64,000 nt of DNA from an uncultured Alphaproteobacteria bacterium (GCA_944392295.1 CALXWE010000001.1:1-64000); one strand, 5' to 3'; positions 27,038 through 37,400 are shown, counted from the stretch's first letter. The notes: generated by a model not told the origin, from the letters alone. Program-made: numbers and translations.

Positions 27038-30000
27038 TTAAGCTACTTTGGCATCAAAGACAATAGCTTTACCTTCAATGTTATCGCTGGTGCCGGACGA
27101 GCAATCATCAGCCATTTTAACGGCTAAAACCTGCTCGGCAATATATTCGCGGTTTTCATTTAAGGCCTGAGCCAATTCACCGTCTTCGGTTTTCCAAGAC
27201 AACTCTATTCTATCGGAGATATTAAAGTCTTTGTCTTTACGCAAGGTTTGAACCAGACGAACAAAGTCGCGAGCCATACCTTCGCGTTTTAAGCTATCGG
27301 TAAGGTTGGTATCCAAAGTTACCACGGCTTTATTATCGGCAAAAGCTCTGCCGGCAACACCGTCTTTCATATCCAGGCGAACTTCAAATAAATCTGAAGT
27401 TAAAGTTTTTCCGGCAATTTCAAGTGTTCCGTTATCGTTTAACGACCAAGCGCCCTGCTTATAAGCAGCCATTACCGGCCCCATGTCTTTACCAAGAGCT
27501 TTGCCTAATAACGGAGTGTATAAATAGAGCTTTTTGTCGGCATAAGCAGATAAATTATCATCAAACTTAACTTCTTTAACATTGAGCTCATCTTTAACAA
27601 TCTCTTGGTATTCGGGCTTTAATGTCGCACCGATTAAGGTAAGGCTTGCCAAGGGCAGGCGGTTTCTTAGGTTTTTCTCTTCACGAATAAATTTACCGGC
27701 TGAGCATAACTCTTGTAAGAAATCCATTTCATTCATGAGTTTTTCATCAGATTTAATATCGGCTAAGCTCGGATAATCGGTCAAGTGAACAGATTCTTCG
27801 CCGGTTAGGTTTTTGAACACATATTCGCTGACAAACGGCATTAAAGGAGCCAAGATTTTGGTCAGATTTAAAAGTACCGTGTAGAGCGTATCAAAAGCCT
27901 GAGTATCACCTTCCCAGAAGCGGTCGCGTGTACGGCGTATATACCAGTTATTTAATACTTCCATAAATGCAGCCGTCTCATCGGTAGCCATAGAAACATT
28001 GTAAGTTTCCAAGCCTTGTTTTACAACATCACGCAGGTGTTTTAATTTTGATAAGATATAGTTATCAATAGCCTCGGAAGATGAAGATATTTCTTTGGCC
28101 TTATATTCTTCGGCATTAGCATATAATGTAAAGAAGTAAAAAGCATTCCACAACGGGATTAAAGCCGCTCTTGAAGCTTTGGCTATTTCTTTACCTTCTT
28201 TATCTACGGCCAAATTACCACCCTTTAATACCGGTGATGAAACCAAGAACCATCTTAAGGCTTCAGAGCCGATATTTTCCAAAACCTCATTAGGGTCAGG
28301 GTAATTTTTCAAGCGTTTAGAAAGCTTCTGTCCGCCTTCAGCCATTAACAAGCCGGTACAAATACAGTTTTTAAATGCCGGCTTATTGTGCAAAGCAGTA
28401 GATAATACGGTCAAAGTATAGAACCAACCACGAGTTTGATCCATAGCTTCCACAATAAAATCAGCCGGGAAGTGTTCTTCAAACCACTGTTTGTTTTCAA
28501 ATGGGTAATGTACCTGAGCATAAGGCATAGAGCCTGATTCAAACCAGCAGTCAAAGACGTCGCCAACCCTACGCATCATAGTTTTGCCGGATGGATCATC
28601 GGGGTTAGGGTATACTACTTCGTCGATATAGGGTTTATGTAAGTTGGTAACCTCAAAGCCGGTTTTTTCTTTAATTTCGGCAATAGAGCCAAATACATCA
28701 ACTCTCGGAAACTTCGGGTTATCCGACTTCCAAACCGGAATAGGCGTTCCCCAGAAACGGTTACGCGATATCGACCAATCACGAGCGCCTTCCAGCCATT
28801 TACCGAAACGACCGTCTTTAATATGTTCCGGCACCCAGTTGATTTGCTGATTATTTTTAACCATTTCATCTCTAAAATCGGTAACTTTAACAAACCAAGA
28901 AGACATAGCCTTATAAATCAGCGGAGTATCGGTACGCCAGCAGAACGGGTAGGAGTGAGTATATTGCTCTTTTTTAACCAGCAATCCGTTCGCTTTTAGC
29001 CATTGCATAATCGGCTCATTAGTTTCAAATACTTGTTTACCTTCATAGTCCGGAACTTCTGAGGTAAATTTACCGGCTTCATCAACCGGGCAAACAATCG
29101 GGAAGTTTTCATCATAAGTGCGGCAGGCTTCAAAGTCATCTTGACCAAAACCCGGGGCGATATGTACAATACCCGTACCATCTTCGGTAGAAACAAACTC
29201 ACCGCTTAAAACCTTAAATGCGCCCTTAGCTTTTAAGTGCTTAAAGTACGGGAACATCGGTTCATATGAAAGTCCGATTAACTCAGAACCTTTCAAGGTA
29301 GCAACCTGTTGAGCGTGTTCAAGTTGCTTTTTATAGCGACCGAGCAGAGCTTGAGCCAGTACGTATTTTTGACCGTCTTCTTCCATAACGGCATAGTCTA
29401 TGTCTTTACCTACGGCTAACATTAAGTTGGAAGGAAGAGTCCACGGAGTTGTGGTCCAAACCAAAATATTCATACCATTTTCAAGTTTAAACATTACGGT
29501 AATGGCGTTATCGGTTTTGTCTTGATAGCCCTGATTAACTTCAAAGTTAGAAAGCGGAGTTTCGGCAGCCCAAGAATAAGGCAGAACGCGGTAATCTTCA
29601 TAAACCAAGCCCTTGTCATAGAGTTGTTTAAAGTTGTTGATAACACTTTCCATAAAGGGTAGATCCATAGTTTTATAATCATGGGAAAAATCTACCCAAC
29701 GACCGATACGTTTAAACATTTCGACCCAGATGCCTGAGTATTTCAACACATCGGAGCGGCAAAAGTCATTAAATTTTTCAACGCCAAAGGCTTCAATTTG
29801 TTTACGTCCCGAAACGCCCAATTGTTTTTCGGCAGACATTTCGGCAGGCAATCCATGACAGTCCCAACCCAAGCGGCGTTCAACTTTTTTACCGTTCATA
29901 GTTTGGAAACGAGCCACAACGTCTTTAACGTAAGAGACCATCATATGTCCGTAGTGAGGGGTACCGTTGGCAAACGGAGGACCGTCATAGAATACGAATT

Positions 30001-30124
30001 CGGCGGCGCCGTCGCGATTATGTACCGATTTTTCAAAAGTTTTATCTTCTTCCCAGAAATTTAAAATTTCTTTTTCAAGTTCAACAAAGTTAGGTTTTGC
30101 CTTAACCTCAGCATAATGTCTCAT
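27038..30124 (-). CDS. ileS: Isoleucyl-tRNA synthetase, eukaryote-like type (IleRS2)
   Basis: 1028 residues. The class I signature is HYGH at residues 57-60, inside FYDGPPFANGTPHYGHMMV, and the second signature is KLSKR at residues 600-604. The block around HYGH, followed by LGWDCHGLPAE, and the length over 1000 residues match the eukaryote-like IleRS clade, not the E. coli type. A long C-terminal tRNA-binding region is present, and the editing domain lies between the signatures. Bacterial members of this clade are known to be less sensitive to mupirocin; that is family knowledge and cannot be confirmed here. The gene is monocistronic with its own terminator. Confidence 0.97.
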   Translation of the reverse strand: MRHYAEVKAKPNFVELEKEILNFWEEDKTFEKSVHNRDGAAEFVFYDGPPFANGTPHYGHMMVSYVKDVVARFQTMNGKKVERRLGWDCHGLPAEMSAEKQLGVSGRKQIEAFGVEKFNDFCRSDVLKYSGIWVEMFKRIGRWVDFSHDYKTMDLPFMESVINNFKQLYDKGLVYEDYRVLPYSWAAETPLSNFEVNQGYQDKTDNAITVMFKLENGMNILVWTTTPWTLPSNLMLAVGKDIDYAVMEEDGQKYVLAQALLGRYKKQLEHAQQVATLKGSELIGLSYEPMFPYFKHLKAKGAFKVLSGEFVSTEDGTGIVHIAPGFGQDDFEACRTYDENFPIVCPVDEAGKFTSEVPDYEGKQVFETNEPIMQWLKANGLLVKKEQYTHSYPFCWRTDTPLIYKAMSSWFVKVTDFRDEMVKNNQQINWVPEHIKDGRFGKWLEGARDWSISRNRFWGTPIPVWKSDNPKFPRVDVFGSIAEIKEKTGFEVTNLHKPYIDEVVYPNPDDPSGKTMMRRVGDVFDCWFESGSMPYAQVHYPFENKQWFEEHFPADFIVEAMDQTRGWFYTLTVLSTALHNKPAFKNCICTGLLMAEGGQKLSKRLKNYPDPNEVLENIGSEALRWFLVSSPVLKGGNLAVDKEGKEIAKASRAALIPLWNAFYFFTLYANAEEYKAKEISSSSEAIDNYILSKLKHLRDVVKQGLETYNVSMATDETAAFMEVLNNWYIRRTRDRFWEGDTQAFDTLYTVLLNLTKILAPLMPFVSEYVFKNLTGEESVHLTDYPSLADIKSDEKLMNEMDFLQELCSAGKFIREEKNLRNRLPLASLTLIGATLKPEYQEIVKDELNVKEVKFDDNLSAYADKKLYLYTPLLGKALGKDMGPVMAAYKQGAWSLNDNGTLEIAGKTLTSDLFEVRLDMKDGVAGRAFADNKAVVTLDTNLTDSLKREGMARDFVRLVQTLRKDKDFNISDRIELSWKTEDGELAQALNENREYIAEQVLAVKMADDCSSGTSDNIEGKAIVFDAKVA

Positions 30125-30468
30125 TTTTTTATACCTATGATTTTCAAAGTGATTAAGAAAGTTAAAAGTTTAATTTATATGTAAACGAAAATAGCATCCC
30201 CTTAGGGGATAATAATGTTAGAAATGTGTATATAAACCAAACGCATTGTAAAAATCTTTCCAGATAACAAACTTCTCAAAAGGTACACCAACTTTTTTGC
30301 ATCGTCAACAAAAAAGTTAGCAAGAGTAAACGATTTAATAAGGTTAAAGAACCGATGATAATCGGTAATGTTATCCAATTTTAAAATACGGTGAAAAACA
30401 CAAAACTAAAAGACCTCGGTCGCTTATAACCGAGGTCTTTTAAGAATTGCATTTTAATCTCTTGATGC
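30125..30468. other. Intergenic region upstream of ileS
   Basis: About 340 AT-rich bases. It contains a terminator (30407-30442), a small palindrome ATCCCCTTAGGGGAT (near 30196) and an inverted repeat AACTTTTTTG / CAAAAAAGTT (near 30290-30318). I see no gene, and no T-box elements that would control ileS. Confidence 0.5.
30407..30442 (-). terminator. Terminator of the 32711-30469 unit
   Basis: AAAAGACCTCGGT and ACCGAGGTCTTTT pair around a short loop, flanked by A- and T-runs. Confidence 0.8.
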
Positions 30469-30909
30469 CTATTTTTCAAACTGCTTGGCAAAAGTAAACT
30501 TATCAATTTTGTTGATTGTCTTGATATTATCGTTTTTTAAAATATTGGGTAGTTCAACCGTTCTAAACACACTGCGTTTATCGGCTCCGTCAACAAACGC
30601 GGTAACGTCTCCTTTGGCGGCAGCTATAAATCTACGCGAGGCTTCTCCCCAAATTAACATAATATCATCTTGATTTAGAGTTTTTACGCTTTCGTAACCC
30701 ATTTCTACCAGTTTTGCTCCACATTCGGTGTGCTCAATCATTATTTTACCGGGATTCTTTTGCACGTAATTAAATGCTTTTTCCCGATTGGTTTTACTTG
30801 GTAAAAAACTGATACTGTATACTACCACAGAGTTCTCTTTAGAAGAAACATCATAAGTTCTGGCAATGTTTAAGCCGTTCATTAAATCCATTTTTTCCGT
30901 TTTATCCAT
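30469..30909 (-). CDS. Hypothetical protein
   Basis: 146 residues, cytosolic in appearance, with LVEMGYESVKTLNQDDIMLIWGEASRRFIAAAKGDVTAFVDGADKRS in separate short blocks. The overall alternation of strands and helices suggests a compact alpha/beta domain, but I recognise no family. The start overlaps the end of the HAD-like phosphatase by eight bases, so it is the last member of a coupled three-gene unit (phosphoesterase, HAD phosphatase, this gene). Confidence 0.7.
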   Translation of the reverse strand: MDKTEKMDLMNGLNIARTYDVSSKENSVVVYSISFLPSKTNREKAFNYVQKNPGKIMIEHTECGAKLVEMGYESVKTLNQDDIMLIWGEASRRFIAAAKGDVTAFVDGADKRSVFRTVELPNILKNDNIKTINKIDKFTFAKQFEK

Positions 30910-31591
30910 TTTCTCTACCTGTTTTTACCTTAGTATTAGTTCTTGTTTTTTGTATCTGTAACAAATATTGTTGCAGAGTAAAATTTTCGTTAATAAACAC
31001 TGTATGCATACCGTTTCGGCGTGCTGCATCCAAATTTTTTTCGGTATCATCAACCAAAGTGCAATCTTGCGGACGTCTGCCGATTTTAGCGGCAAACATT
31101 GCCAAGGCTTTGTCATCTTGCTTGGGGTAAAAAACACCGTTTCTTTCCATAGATTGTATGTCAAAGCATTTAATACCGGCATTTTCCATATCAAACACGG
31201 TCTTATTAAAACGATGGCGCAAAACCTTATCCAAATGCGAAATATGATTGTTGGTTAAAATAACAATCTCATTATCTCGCGCCGCCGCCGACAATAAACC
31301 GAAAAGCTGCATATCTTGTGATATTTTAGAATAATCAACATAGCTTTGCATTTTTTCGCAAAAACGCCCAAAACCATAACCGGTGTGTTCGCATACAGCT
31401 TTAATGTAATTAAACATACCTAAATGTTTTTTTGCGATTGTATCTTCCGAGATTTGCTTTTGTAAATCCGAACTCAGTTTAACATCTTGATGAAAAGCCG
31501 TTTTCATAGCTTTTACAAAATCATCAAGCGTCAACTCAGAGTTTGGATACAAAACTCCGTCGCAATCTAATATTATGGTAGGTTTAGGCAT
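30902..31591 (-). CDS. HAD-superfamily phosphatase, pyrimidine 5'-nucleotidase-like
   Basis: 229 residues. Motif I is ILDCDGVLYP near the start, motif II ILTNNHISH, and motif III/IV KQDDKALAMFAAKIG ... CTLVDDTEKNLDAARRNGM. This arrangement fits the HAD subfamily that includes pyrimidine 5'-nucleotidases and related small-molecule phosphatases. The substrate is not predictable. The start ATG 31591 lies inside the end of the upstream phosphoesterase gene (overlap of eight bases), which indicates coupling. An in-frame TTG further upstream was rejected. Confidence 0.82.
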   Translation of the reverse strand: MPKPTIILDCDGVLYPNSELTLDDFVKAMKTAFHQDVKLSSDLQKQISEDTIAKKHLGMFNYIKAVCEHTGYGFGRFCEKMQSYVDYSKISQDMQLFGLLSAAARDNEIVILTNNHISHLDKVLRHRFNKTVFDMENAGIKCFDIQSMERNGVFYPKQDDKALAMFAAKIGRRPQDCTLVDDTEKNLDAARRNGMHTVFINENFTLQQYLLQIQKTRTNTKVKTGRENG

Positions 31592-32711
31592 TAGTGGCTT
31601 TGCTTTCAAAGTTGATTACGGTAATATCCGAAGGAGCCAACAATCGCATCGGAGGGCCCCAAAAACCGGCACCTCTGCTTACGTAAAGCTTATTGCCGTC
31701 AACTTCATACATACCTGCCAAATATCCGTTATTTGCAGCTTTTGATAAAAAGTTAAACGGAAATATCTGTCCGCCATGGGTATGACCAGAAAGCTGTAAA
31801 TTAAAATTACCCTCTTTCAAATGTTTTATGCTGGAAGGAGCATGCGACATTACGACCTTGTAATTTTCATCGGTGGTATTGTATAAGATTTTATACCAAT
31901 CATGCTTTTCTTGTCCGTCATCCGGAATTCCGGCAACATAAATTCCGCTATTGCCGAGAAATGTGCCGGTATTGTGCAACACTTCAAAGCCCATCTGAGT
32001 AAATTCAATCATCCATTTAATCGGCGAATTATAAAATTCATGATTACCAAAACTTACAAATACTTTTTTAGCTTGCAAACGTTTTAAGGCTTCCATTTGC
32101 TCGGTTAAAGCCTGCGGAACATCATCAATAATATCGCCGACCAATAAAATGTAGTCAGGATTTTGGGCATTAATGGTGTTGACAATATTATTTATTTGCC
32201 AAAGAGGAGTCGCTAAATCAATGTGCAAATCACTGGCTACAACAACGCGTACGTTTTCTTTTATTTTGGCATCGGCGATGGTAATATCCTTAACTGCCGG
32301 AGTTTTATTAGCCTCAAATACGGCATAAAGTGAAATAATTAAGGTGATTATCACCGTCAATAGATTATTTTTATTAATTAATGCGGCATTGTCGGGGTTT
32401 AATTCTTGATTGCGCGATATAAAGTATATAATGTACCAAATAATATCACGAGCAACCAGAAGCATTACCAAAATAAAGGCAAACCCCATTAAAAAGTAAG
32501 CACTTTTTGCGGTAATTGCATAAGCTGTTCCGTTCAGCAAGTTAAAGTGTCGGCTTATTCCCAGCAATACAGGGCTGAACCAAGCTACAAACAGTACTAA
32601 AAAAATAGATATTTTTACCCACATCGGAAAATTGCTGTAACTGGCAAGTGTTCTGTAGGTTATTAGTAAGCAAGATATCCCGACGATAAACATTGCAATT
32701 AAAAATCCCAT
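31584..32711 (-). CDS. Membrane-bound metallophosphoesterase (YkuE-like)
   Basis: 375 residues. Four N-terminal membrane helices, then a calcineurin-type phosphoesterase domain with the metal-binding motifs DLHID, GDIIDD, GNHEF, SHAP and GHTHGGQ. The start was placed at ATG 32711, with AAAGGAAG upstream; a TTG 39 bases earlier lacks a site. A paralogue of the same layout lies at 49455-50567. The substrate is unknown; related proteins act on UDP-sugars, lipids or nucleotides. Confidence 0.85.
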   Translation of the reverse strand: MGFLIAMFIVGISCLLITYRTLASYSNFPMWVKISIFLVLFVAWFSPVLLGISRHFNLLNGTAYAITAKSAYFLMGFAFILVMLLVARDIIWYIIYFISRNQELNPDNAALINKNNLLTVIITLIISLYAVFEANKTPAVKDITIADAKIKENVRVVVASDLHIDLATPLWQINNIVNTINAQNPDYILLVGDIIDDVPQALTEQMEALKRLQAKKVFVSFGNHEFYNSPIKWMIEFTQMGFEVLHNTGTFLGNSGIYVAGIPDDGQEKHDWYKILYNTTDENYKVVMSHAPSSIKHLKEGNFNLQLSGHTHGGQIFPFNFLSKAANNGYLAGMYEVDGNKLYVSRGAGFWGPPMRLLAPSDITVINFESKATNA

Positions 32712-32753
32712 TTTACTTCCTTTCAAATAATTAAATGTACGCTCTTTCAAAAG

Positions 32754-33368
32754 TTAGATAGCATCAGCTTGTTCATTTTCCAACGTTGAGCTGGGTTTAC
32801 GTCTTACGTTTTTTCTGACCTGACGCTTTACTTTTTGCGTAGCATCACCGTCTGAAGTTGTTTCTGTGTGATCTTCTTCAATAATCTTTTGAGGTTGTTT
32901 TATTTCAATAACTTTGAAAGACTTTCTCGCCTTTTTGGCCGTTGTTTCAGATATAGAAGTTTGCTCTTGTTGATTAGTATTCTCAGATTGTTCAGCAACG
33001 GTTTCTAAAGTTGATTTTTCAACGTTTTCAGCACAGCTTTGCTCTTCCGAAACGGATATTTCATCTGTCGGAACTGAAGCCTCATCTACGGTATCATTTG
33101 CGGTTTGAGCATTATCCTGACGAACATTACGGCGTTCATTAATTTCGGTAACAATTTTCCGATAATGCTCAGCATACTGGCGATAAACTTCCATTTCTAT
33201 ATAATCGCCGGAACCGTGTGCTTCTTTAGCAAGTTCATTATATTTTTTTATTAAATCAAGAGCCGTACCGTTGATTTTACCGGCCGGACTTATACTGTCA
33301 AATTTATAGTTAAGCGAGTACGCATTAGAGCTACCGCCATTGTTGCGAAATTTCATATTTTTCTTCAT
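32754..33368 (-). CDS. DUF4167 domain protein
   Basis: 204 residues. The N-terminal 75 residues match DUF4167: FDSISPAGKINGTALDLIKKYNELAKEAHGSGDYIEMEVYRQYAEHYRKIV in shape, with SP-GKI-GTA and AEHYRKI as anchors. The rest is an acidic, low-complexity linker and a basic tail. In alphaproteobacteria this gene commonly follows prmC, as it does here. Function unknown; the basic ends suggest nucleic-acid or ribosome association (inference). Confidence 0.85.
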   Translation of the reverse strand: MKKNMKFRNNGGSSNAYSLNYKFDSISPAGKINGTALDLIKKYNELAKEAHGSGDYIEMEVYRQYAEHYRKIVTEINERRNVRQDNAQTANDTVDEASVPTDEISVSEEQSCAENVEKSTLETVAEQSENTNQQEQTSISETTAKKARKSFKVIEIKQPQKIIEEDHTETTSDGDATQKVKRQVRKNVRRKPSSTLENEQADAI

Positions 33369-33410
33369 ATTTTATACAATCACAATGTTGAGCTAAATTA
33401 AAAAACTAAA

Positions 33411-33448
33411 AAAAGCGCTACATAAATTAATTAAAAAGCAAAGCGCTT
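33411..33448 (-). terminator. Possible terminator of the rpoH-prmC unit
   Basis: AGCGCT and AAGCGCTT pair around a long AT-rich loop, with a T-run on the minus-strand side. The long loop lowers confidence. Confidence 0.5.
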
Positions 33449-33485
33449 ACGGGTTGCATAATAGCGTTTTTTTTATCAAATGCAA

Positions 33486-34328
33486 TCATTTTTTTACAAA
33501 AATCAGGCATCTTTCAATACCGGACAAATCGTTTATTATTTTCAAAAGCTTAAAGCTGCTTTGTTCAAAAATATTTTGAACGGCTTGGGTCTGGTTAATA
33601 CCTATTTCTAAAATGATATATCCGTTTTCTTGCAGTAAATAAGGAGCAATCTGTGCAATTCTTTTATAGCTGTCCAGTCCGTCAATTCCGCCGTCAAGAG
33701 CCGGCATCGGATCAAAATTGCGCACTTCGGTATCAAGAGTTGCAATATCGGCCGTTGGTATGTAAGGCGGATTGCTTACAATCAGGTCAACTTTTTTTGC
33801 TATATGATCGGTAAATTGAGGCTCAAACCAATCAGCATTTATCAGTTTGCACCTTTTTTCTACATTTAATTTTACGGCATTGGTCTTTGCCACTTGTAAA
33901 GCCGATTCCGACTTATCAATGCCGATGCCCTCCAATAAATCAAATTCTTTTAATAAAGATAACAGTATGCATCCTGAACCTACGCCCAAATCCAATACGG
34001 AAGATATGCCGCTGTCCTGAATAAGCTCAAGGGCTGCCTCAAGCAATACCTCAGTGTCGGGGCGCGGAGACAATACATCTTCGTTAACAATAAAATCATA
34101 TTTATAAAATTCTTTATGACCTAAGATTTTATCTAACGGCTTATGAGCAAGCCTCTGTTGTAATAGATGTTCAAGTTGTATATTTTGTTGTTCATTGAGT
34201 TTCAAACTGCCGGTAACTTCATTGGGCGATATGTTGCAAACATGAGCCATAAGTATGCGCGCCTCTAAACGAGGTGAGGGAATATTGCCTTCTGCCAGCT
34301 TTTCAATTATATTTTGGTACATCATCAT
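33486..34328 (-). CDS. prmC: Release-factor glutamine methyltransferase PrmC (HemK)
   Basis: 280 residues. The helical N-terminal domain is followed by an SAM-dependent methyltransferase fold with VLDLGVGSGCILLSLL and the diagnostic NPPYIP motif. It methylates the GGQ glutamine of RF1 and RF2. No prfA is adjacent. The gene begins directly at the rpoH stop codon (TAAATG) and is followed by DUF4167. Confidence 0.95.
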   Translation of the reverse strand: MMMYQNIIEKLAEGNIPSPRLEARILMAHVCNISPNEVTGSLKLNEQQNIQLEHLLQQRLAHKPLDKILGHKEFYKYDFIVNEDVLSPRPDTEVLLEAALELIQDSGISSVLDLGVGSGCILLSLLKEFDLLEGIGIDKSESALQVAKTNAVKLNVEKRCKLINADWFEPQFTDHIAKKVDLIVSNPPYIPTADIATLDTEVRNFDPMPALDGGIDGLDSYKRIAQIAPYLLQENGYIILEIGINQTQAVQNIFEQSSFKLLKIINDLSGIERCLIFVKK

Positions 34329-35252
34329 TTAAGCAGCCATTTTTGCTTTAACTTCGTTTGAGAGTTTTTCAAAGGCTCTTTTTTCAATTTGTCTTACTCT
34401 CTCACGGCTTATGTTAAAATGAGTTCCTATTTCATCAAGTGTCAAAGGAGTGTCGGTCAGCATCCGATTCTTTATAACATATTGTTCACGTTCGCTCAGA
34501 GTTTTCAGACATTCTAATAAAATTTTGCGTTTATATTCTGCCTCTTGTTTGTTTGCCAGCCTGTTCTCAATATTTTGACGAGCATCGGCCAGCATATCGA
34601 TTTTTTCTTTAGGTTCATCATCACTGTCATTATAAACCGATACATTAAGTGAACTGTCGCCGCCGATTCTGCGGTTCATCTCTACAACGTCTTGTTCATC
34701 AACAACCAGTTCTTTGGCAATTTCTTTAACCACTTTGGGCTCCAGTTCTTTGTTTTCATATAAGCCAAGCCGAGCTTTTATTCTGCCCAAATTATAAAAC
34801 AGCTTTTTCTGTGCGGCAACCGTACCTATTTTAACCAAAGACCATGAACGTAATATATAGTCGTGAATGGCAGCTTTAATCCACCAAATAGCGTAGGTAG
34901 CAAGCCGTACTTTTTTCTGTTCGTCAAACTTTTTAACGGCCTGCATTAATCCTAAATTGGCTTCCGAAATAATGTCAGACATCGGTAAGCCGTAACGTTT
35001 GTAGGTAAGGGCAATTTTTGCCGCCAACCGTAAGTGCGAAGTTATAAGTTTTTGTGCGGCTTCCAAGTTTCCGTTAGTTTTAAAATCGTGGATTAAATCA
35101 TTTTCTTCCTGTTCGGTTAAAACCGGAAATTTTTTAATTTGCTCCAAATACGAGTAAATTCCGTCGTTATCGATAACGGCAGGCAAATTAGTTTTGTTTT
35201 GAACAACAACAAGATTGTTATGCTTATTCATATTTGTATTTTTATTTACCAT
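34329..35252 (-). CDS. rpoH: RNA polymerase sigma factor, RpoH (sigma-32) type
   Basis: 307 residues. Sigma-70 regions 2 and 4 are clear: LITSHLRLAAKIALTYKRYGLPMSDIISEANLGLMQAVKKFD, ATYAIWWIKAAIHDYILRSWSLVKIGT (read as separate blocks) and the region 4 helix-turn-helix LTLDEIGTHFNISRERVRQIEKRAFEKL. The region between, with QKKLFYNLGRIK, is the RpoH box. It directs heat-shock transcription. The nearby lon gene is a likely target. It forms a unit with prmC downstream. Confidence 0.93.
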   Translation of the reverse strand: MVNKNTNMNKHNNLVVVQNKTNLPAVIDNDGIYSYLEQIKKFPVLTEQEENDLIHDFKTNGNLEAAQKLITSHLRLAAKIALTYKRYGLPMSDIISEANLGLMQAVKKFDEQKKVRLATYAIWWIKAAIHDYILRSWSLVKIGTVAAQKKLFYNLGRIKARLGLYENKELEPKVVKEIAKELVVDEQDVVEMNRRIGGDSSLNVSVYNDSDDEPKEKIDMLADARQNIENRLANKQEAEYKRKILLECLKTLSEREQYVIKNRMLTDTPLTLDEIGTHFNISRERVRQIEKRAFEKLSNEVKAKMAA

Positions 35253-35291
35253 CTGTATATATTTAGGAAAATCTCACAAAAAAATCAAGAC

Positions 35292-35855
35292 TTACGGATA
35301 TATAAACGAAATATCTTTATAATCATCGCTCCAGCGATCCAGATTGATAACATATACCTTATAATTATCGGAATAGGGATAAATGATTAAAAACAGAGGC
35401 GTATTATGCTTACCGTTCTGCTCACAAATCAGTATATCATCCTCTAAAACCTTTTCGTTTATTTTTATCATAAGCAAGGCATTGGCCGTGTTAAAGTCGG
35501 TAGTGGTGTTAAAACCCTGTGTAGGAACTTTATGAAAACCGCTAATGTTTGCAGGGAGCAAAGCTTGTTTACGCTTAGCTAAAATTGTTTCGGCTTTAAC
35601 CTTTTGTGAATAATCATTAACGATATTCATCACCTTATCGTAAAGTTCGGTTGATGAACACTCAGGAGGAGTAAGCTCTTTAACACTTCCCAGATTTTCG
35701 GTTTGATTGTCAAAGACCTTGGCATTAGATGACGTTTCTTTAGCAATCGGGGTTATTTCGGGGTTTAAACCGGCAGCCACCATATCCTGAGCACAAGTTG
35801 CGCCGGATACAAAACTTAAGCATAAAGCCCCGATTAAAACCCCGATTTTAAGCAA
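35292..35855 (-). CDS. Exported hypothetical protein
   Basis: 187 residues with a signal peptide (LLKIGVLIGALCLSFVSGATCAQ). The mature part has a helical middle and ends with LFLIIYPYSDNYKVYVINLDRWSDDY in short beta-like stretches. I recognise no family. I chose the TTG at 35855 because AGGAG lies seven bases before it; ATG starts further upstream would overlap asnS and lack a site. The gene follows asnS closely. Confidence 0.65.
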   Translation of the reverse strand: MLKIGVLIGALCLSFVSGATCAQDMVAAGLNPEITPIAKETSSNAKVFDNQTENLGSVKELTPPECSSTELYDKVMNIVNDYSQKVKAETILAKRKQALLPANISGFHKVPTQGFNTTTDFNTANALLMIKINEKVLEDDILICEQNGKHNTPLFLIIYPYSDNYKVYVINLDRWSDDYKDISFIYP

Positions 35856-35865
35856 TATCTTTCTC

Positions 35866-37254
35866 CTAAAAGTTAATAGATTTAGGAGTACGCGGGAAGG
35901 GCAGTACATCGCGAATATTGGCAATACCGGTAACCAGCATCATCATACGTTCAAATCCCAAACCGAAACCGGCATGAGGCACGGTGCCGTATTTACGAGA
36001 ATCTAAATACCAAGAATAATCATCTTCATGCATACCCATATCATGAATTTTTTGAACCAAAACATCGTAACGTTCTTCACGCTGTGAGCCACCGATAAGT
36101 TCACCGATTCTGGGCACCAAAACATCCATGGCGGCAACGGTTTTACCGTCATCGTTTAAGCGCATATAGAATGCTTTAATTTCTTTGGGGTAATCGCGAA
36201 CTATAACCGGCTTTTTGAAATATTCTTCGGCTAAAAAGCGCTCATGCTCGGTTTGCAAATCAATACCATATTCCGGCTTGTACTCAAAATCTTTGCCGGA
36301 TTTTTTCATAATTTCGATAGCTTCGGTATAAGTAATGCGAGCAAACTCGTTATGGGCAATATTTTCCAAAGTTTGTTTTAATGTCGGGTCGACAAACTTT
36401 TCAAACAGTTCCAAATCTTCGCTGCAATTTTGCATAATATGCTTTACACAATAGCGAACCATATCTTCGGCCAAATCCATATCATCATAAATATCGGCAA
36501 AGGCCATTTCTGGTTCAATCATCCAAAATTCGGCGGCATGGCGCGGGGTGTTAGAATTTTCAGCTCTGAAAGTAGGACCAAAGGTATAAATATCACCCAA
36601 AGCGGTGGCATACATTTCACCGTTTAATTGACCTGAAACCGTAAGGCGGGCTTCTTTACCGAAAAAGTCTTGAGAATAATCAACTTTTCCATCGGGAGTT
36701 TTAGGCAGATTGTTCAAATCCAAGGTTGTAACCTGAAACATCTCGCCGGCGCCTTCGCAATCTGAGCCGGTAATAATCGGGGTATGGACATATCTAAAGC
36801 CGCGTTCATGGAAAAATTTATGAATAGCAAAAGACAGTTCGGAACGAATGCGGAAAGCTGCGCCGTACTTATTGGTTCTGGGGCGCAAATGGGCTATGGT
36901 ACGCAAATATTCGTCAGAATGTTTCTTTTTTTGCAACGGATAATCATCAGGAGCCAAGCCATAGATTTCGATATTATCGGCAACAATTTCCCATTTTTGA
37001 TTTCCGCCTTTAGATTCTTCCAAGCTGCCTGTAACAGCAACTGACGAACCTGTGGACAATTTTTTTATTTCATCGTAATTATTAAGGGAATTATTGGCAA
37101 TAACCTGCACATTTTTCAAGCAAGAACCATCGTTTACTTCTACAAACGAAAAATCTTTAGCATCACGGCGGGTGCGAACCCAACCCTTAATCAGCACCTG
37201 TTTTTGCGGCTCATCGGAGGCAAGCAGGCTGGCAATTTTTATTCTTTTTAACAT
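35866..37254 (-). CDS. asnS: Asparaginyl-tRNA synthetase
   Basis: 462 residues, the usual length. N-terminal OB-fold anticodon-binding domain ([25 protein letters not shown]), then the class II core with [24 protein letters not shown], typical of AsnRS, and the motif 3 region [29 protein letters not shown]. Having its own AsnRS, the cell need not make Asn-tRNA only by amidation. Confidence 0.97.
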   Translation of the reverse strand: MLKRIKIASLLASDEPQKQVLIKGWVRTRRDAKDFSFVEVNDGSCLKNVQVIANNSLNNYDEIKKLSTGSSVAVTGSLEESKGGNQKWEIVADNIEIYGLAPDDYPLQKKKHSDEYLRTIAHLRPRTNKYGAAFRIRSELSFAIHKFFHERGFRYVHTPIITGSDCEGAGEMFQVTTLDLNNLPKTPDGKVDYSQDFFGKEARLTVSGQLNGEMYATALGDIYTFGPTFRAENSNTPRHAAEFWMIEPEMAFADIYDDMDLAEDMVRYCVKHIMQNCSEDLELFEKFVDPTLKQTLENIAHNEFARITYTEAIEIMKKSGKDFEYKPEYGIDLQTEHERFLAEEYFKKPVIVRDYPKEIKAFYMRLNDDGKTVAAMDVLVPRIGELIGGSQREERYDVLVQKIHDMGMHEDDYSWYLDSRKYGTVPHAGFGLGFERMMMLVTGIANIRDVLPFPRTPKSINF

Positions 37255-37400
37255 ATTTCCTTCCCTTAAATTAGTTTATATATGCATATTTTTAACAAAC
37301 TTTTTGCAATATACAACAACAAAGTTTAATTGTCTAGCATTGACAACAAATTTTATCTGTATAAATTATAACTATCAGGTAAACATAAAGGAGAACATAT

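Noticed and set aside
30125-30468. T-box or other riboswitch before ileS
   Set aside because: No T-box sequence or specifier loop; small inverted repeats only.
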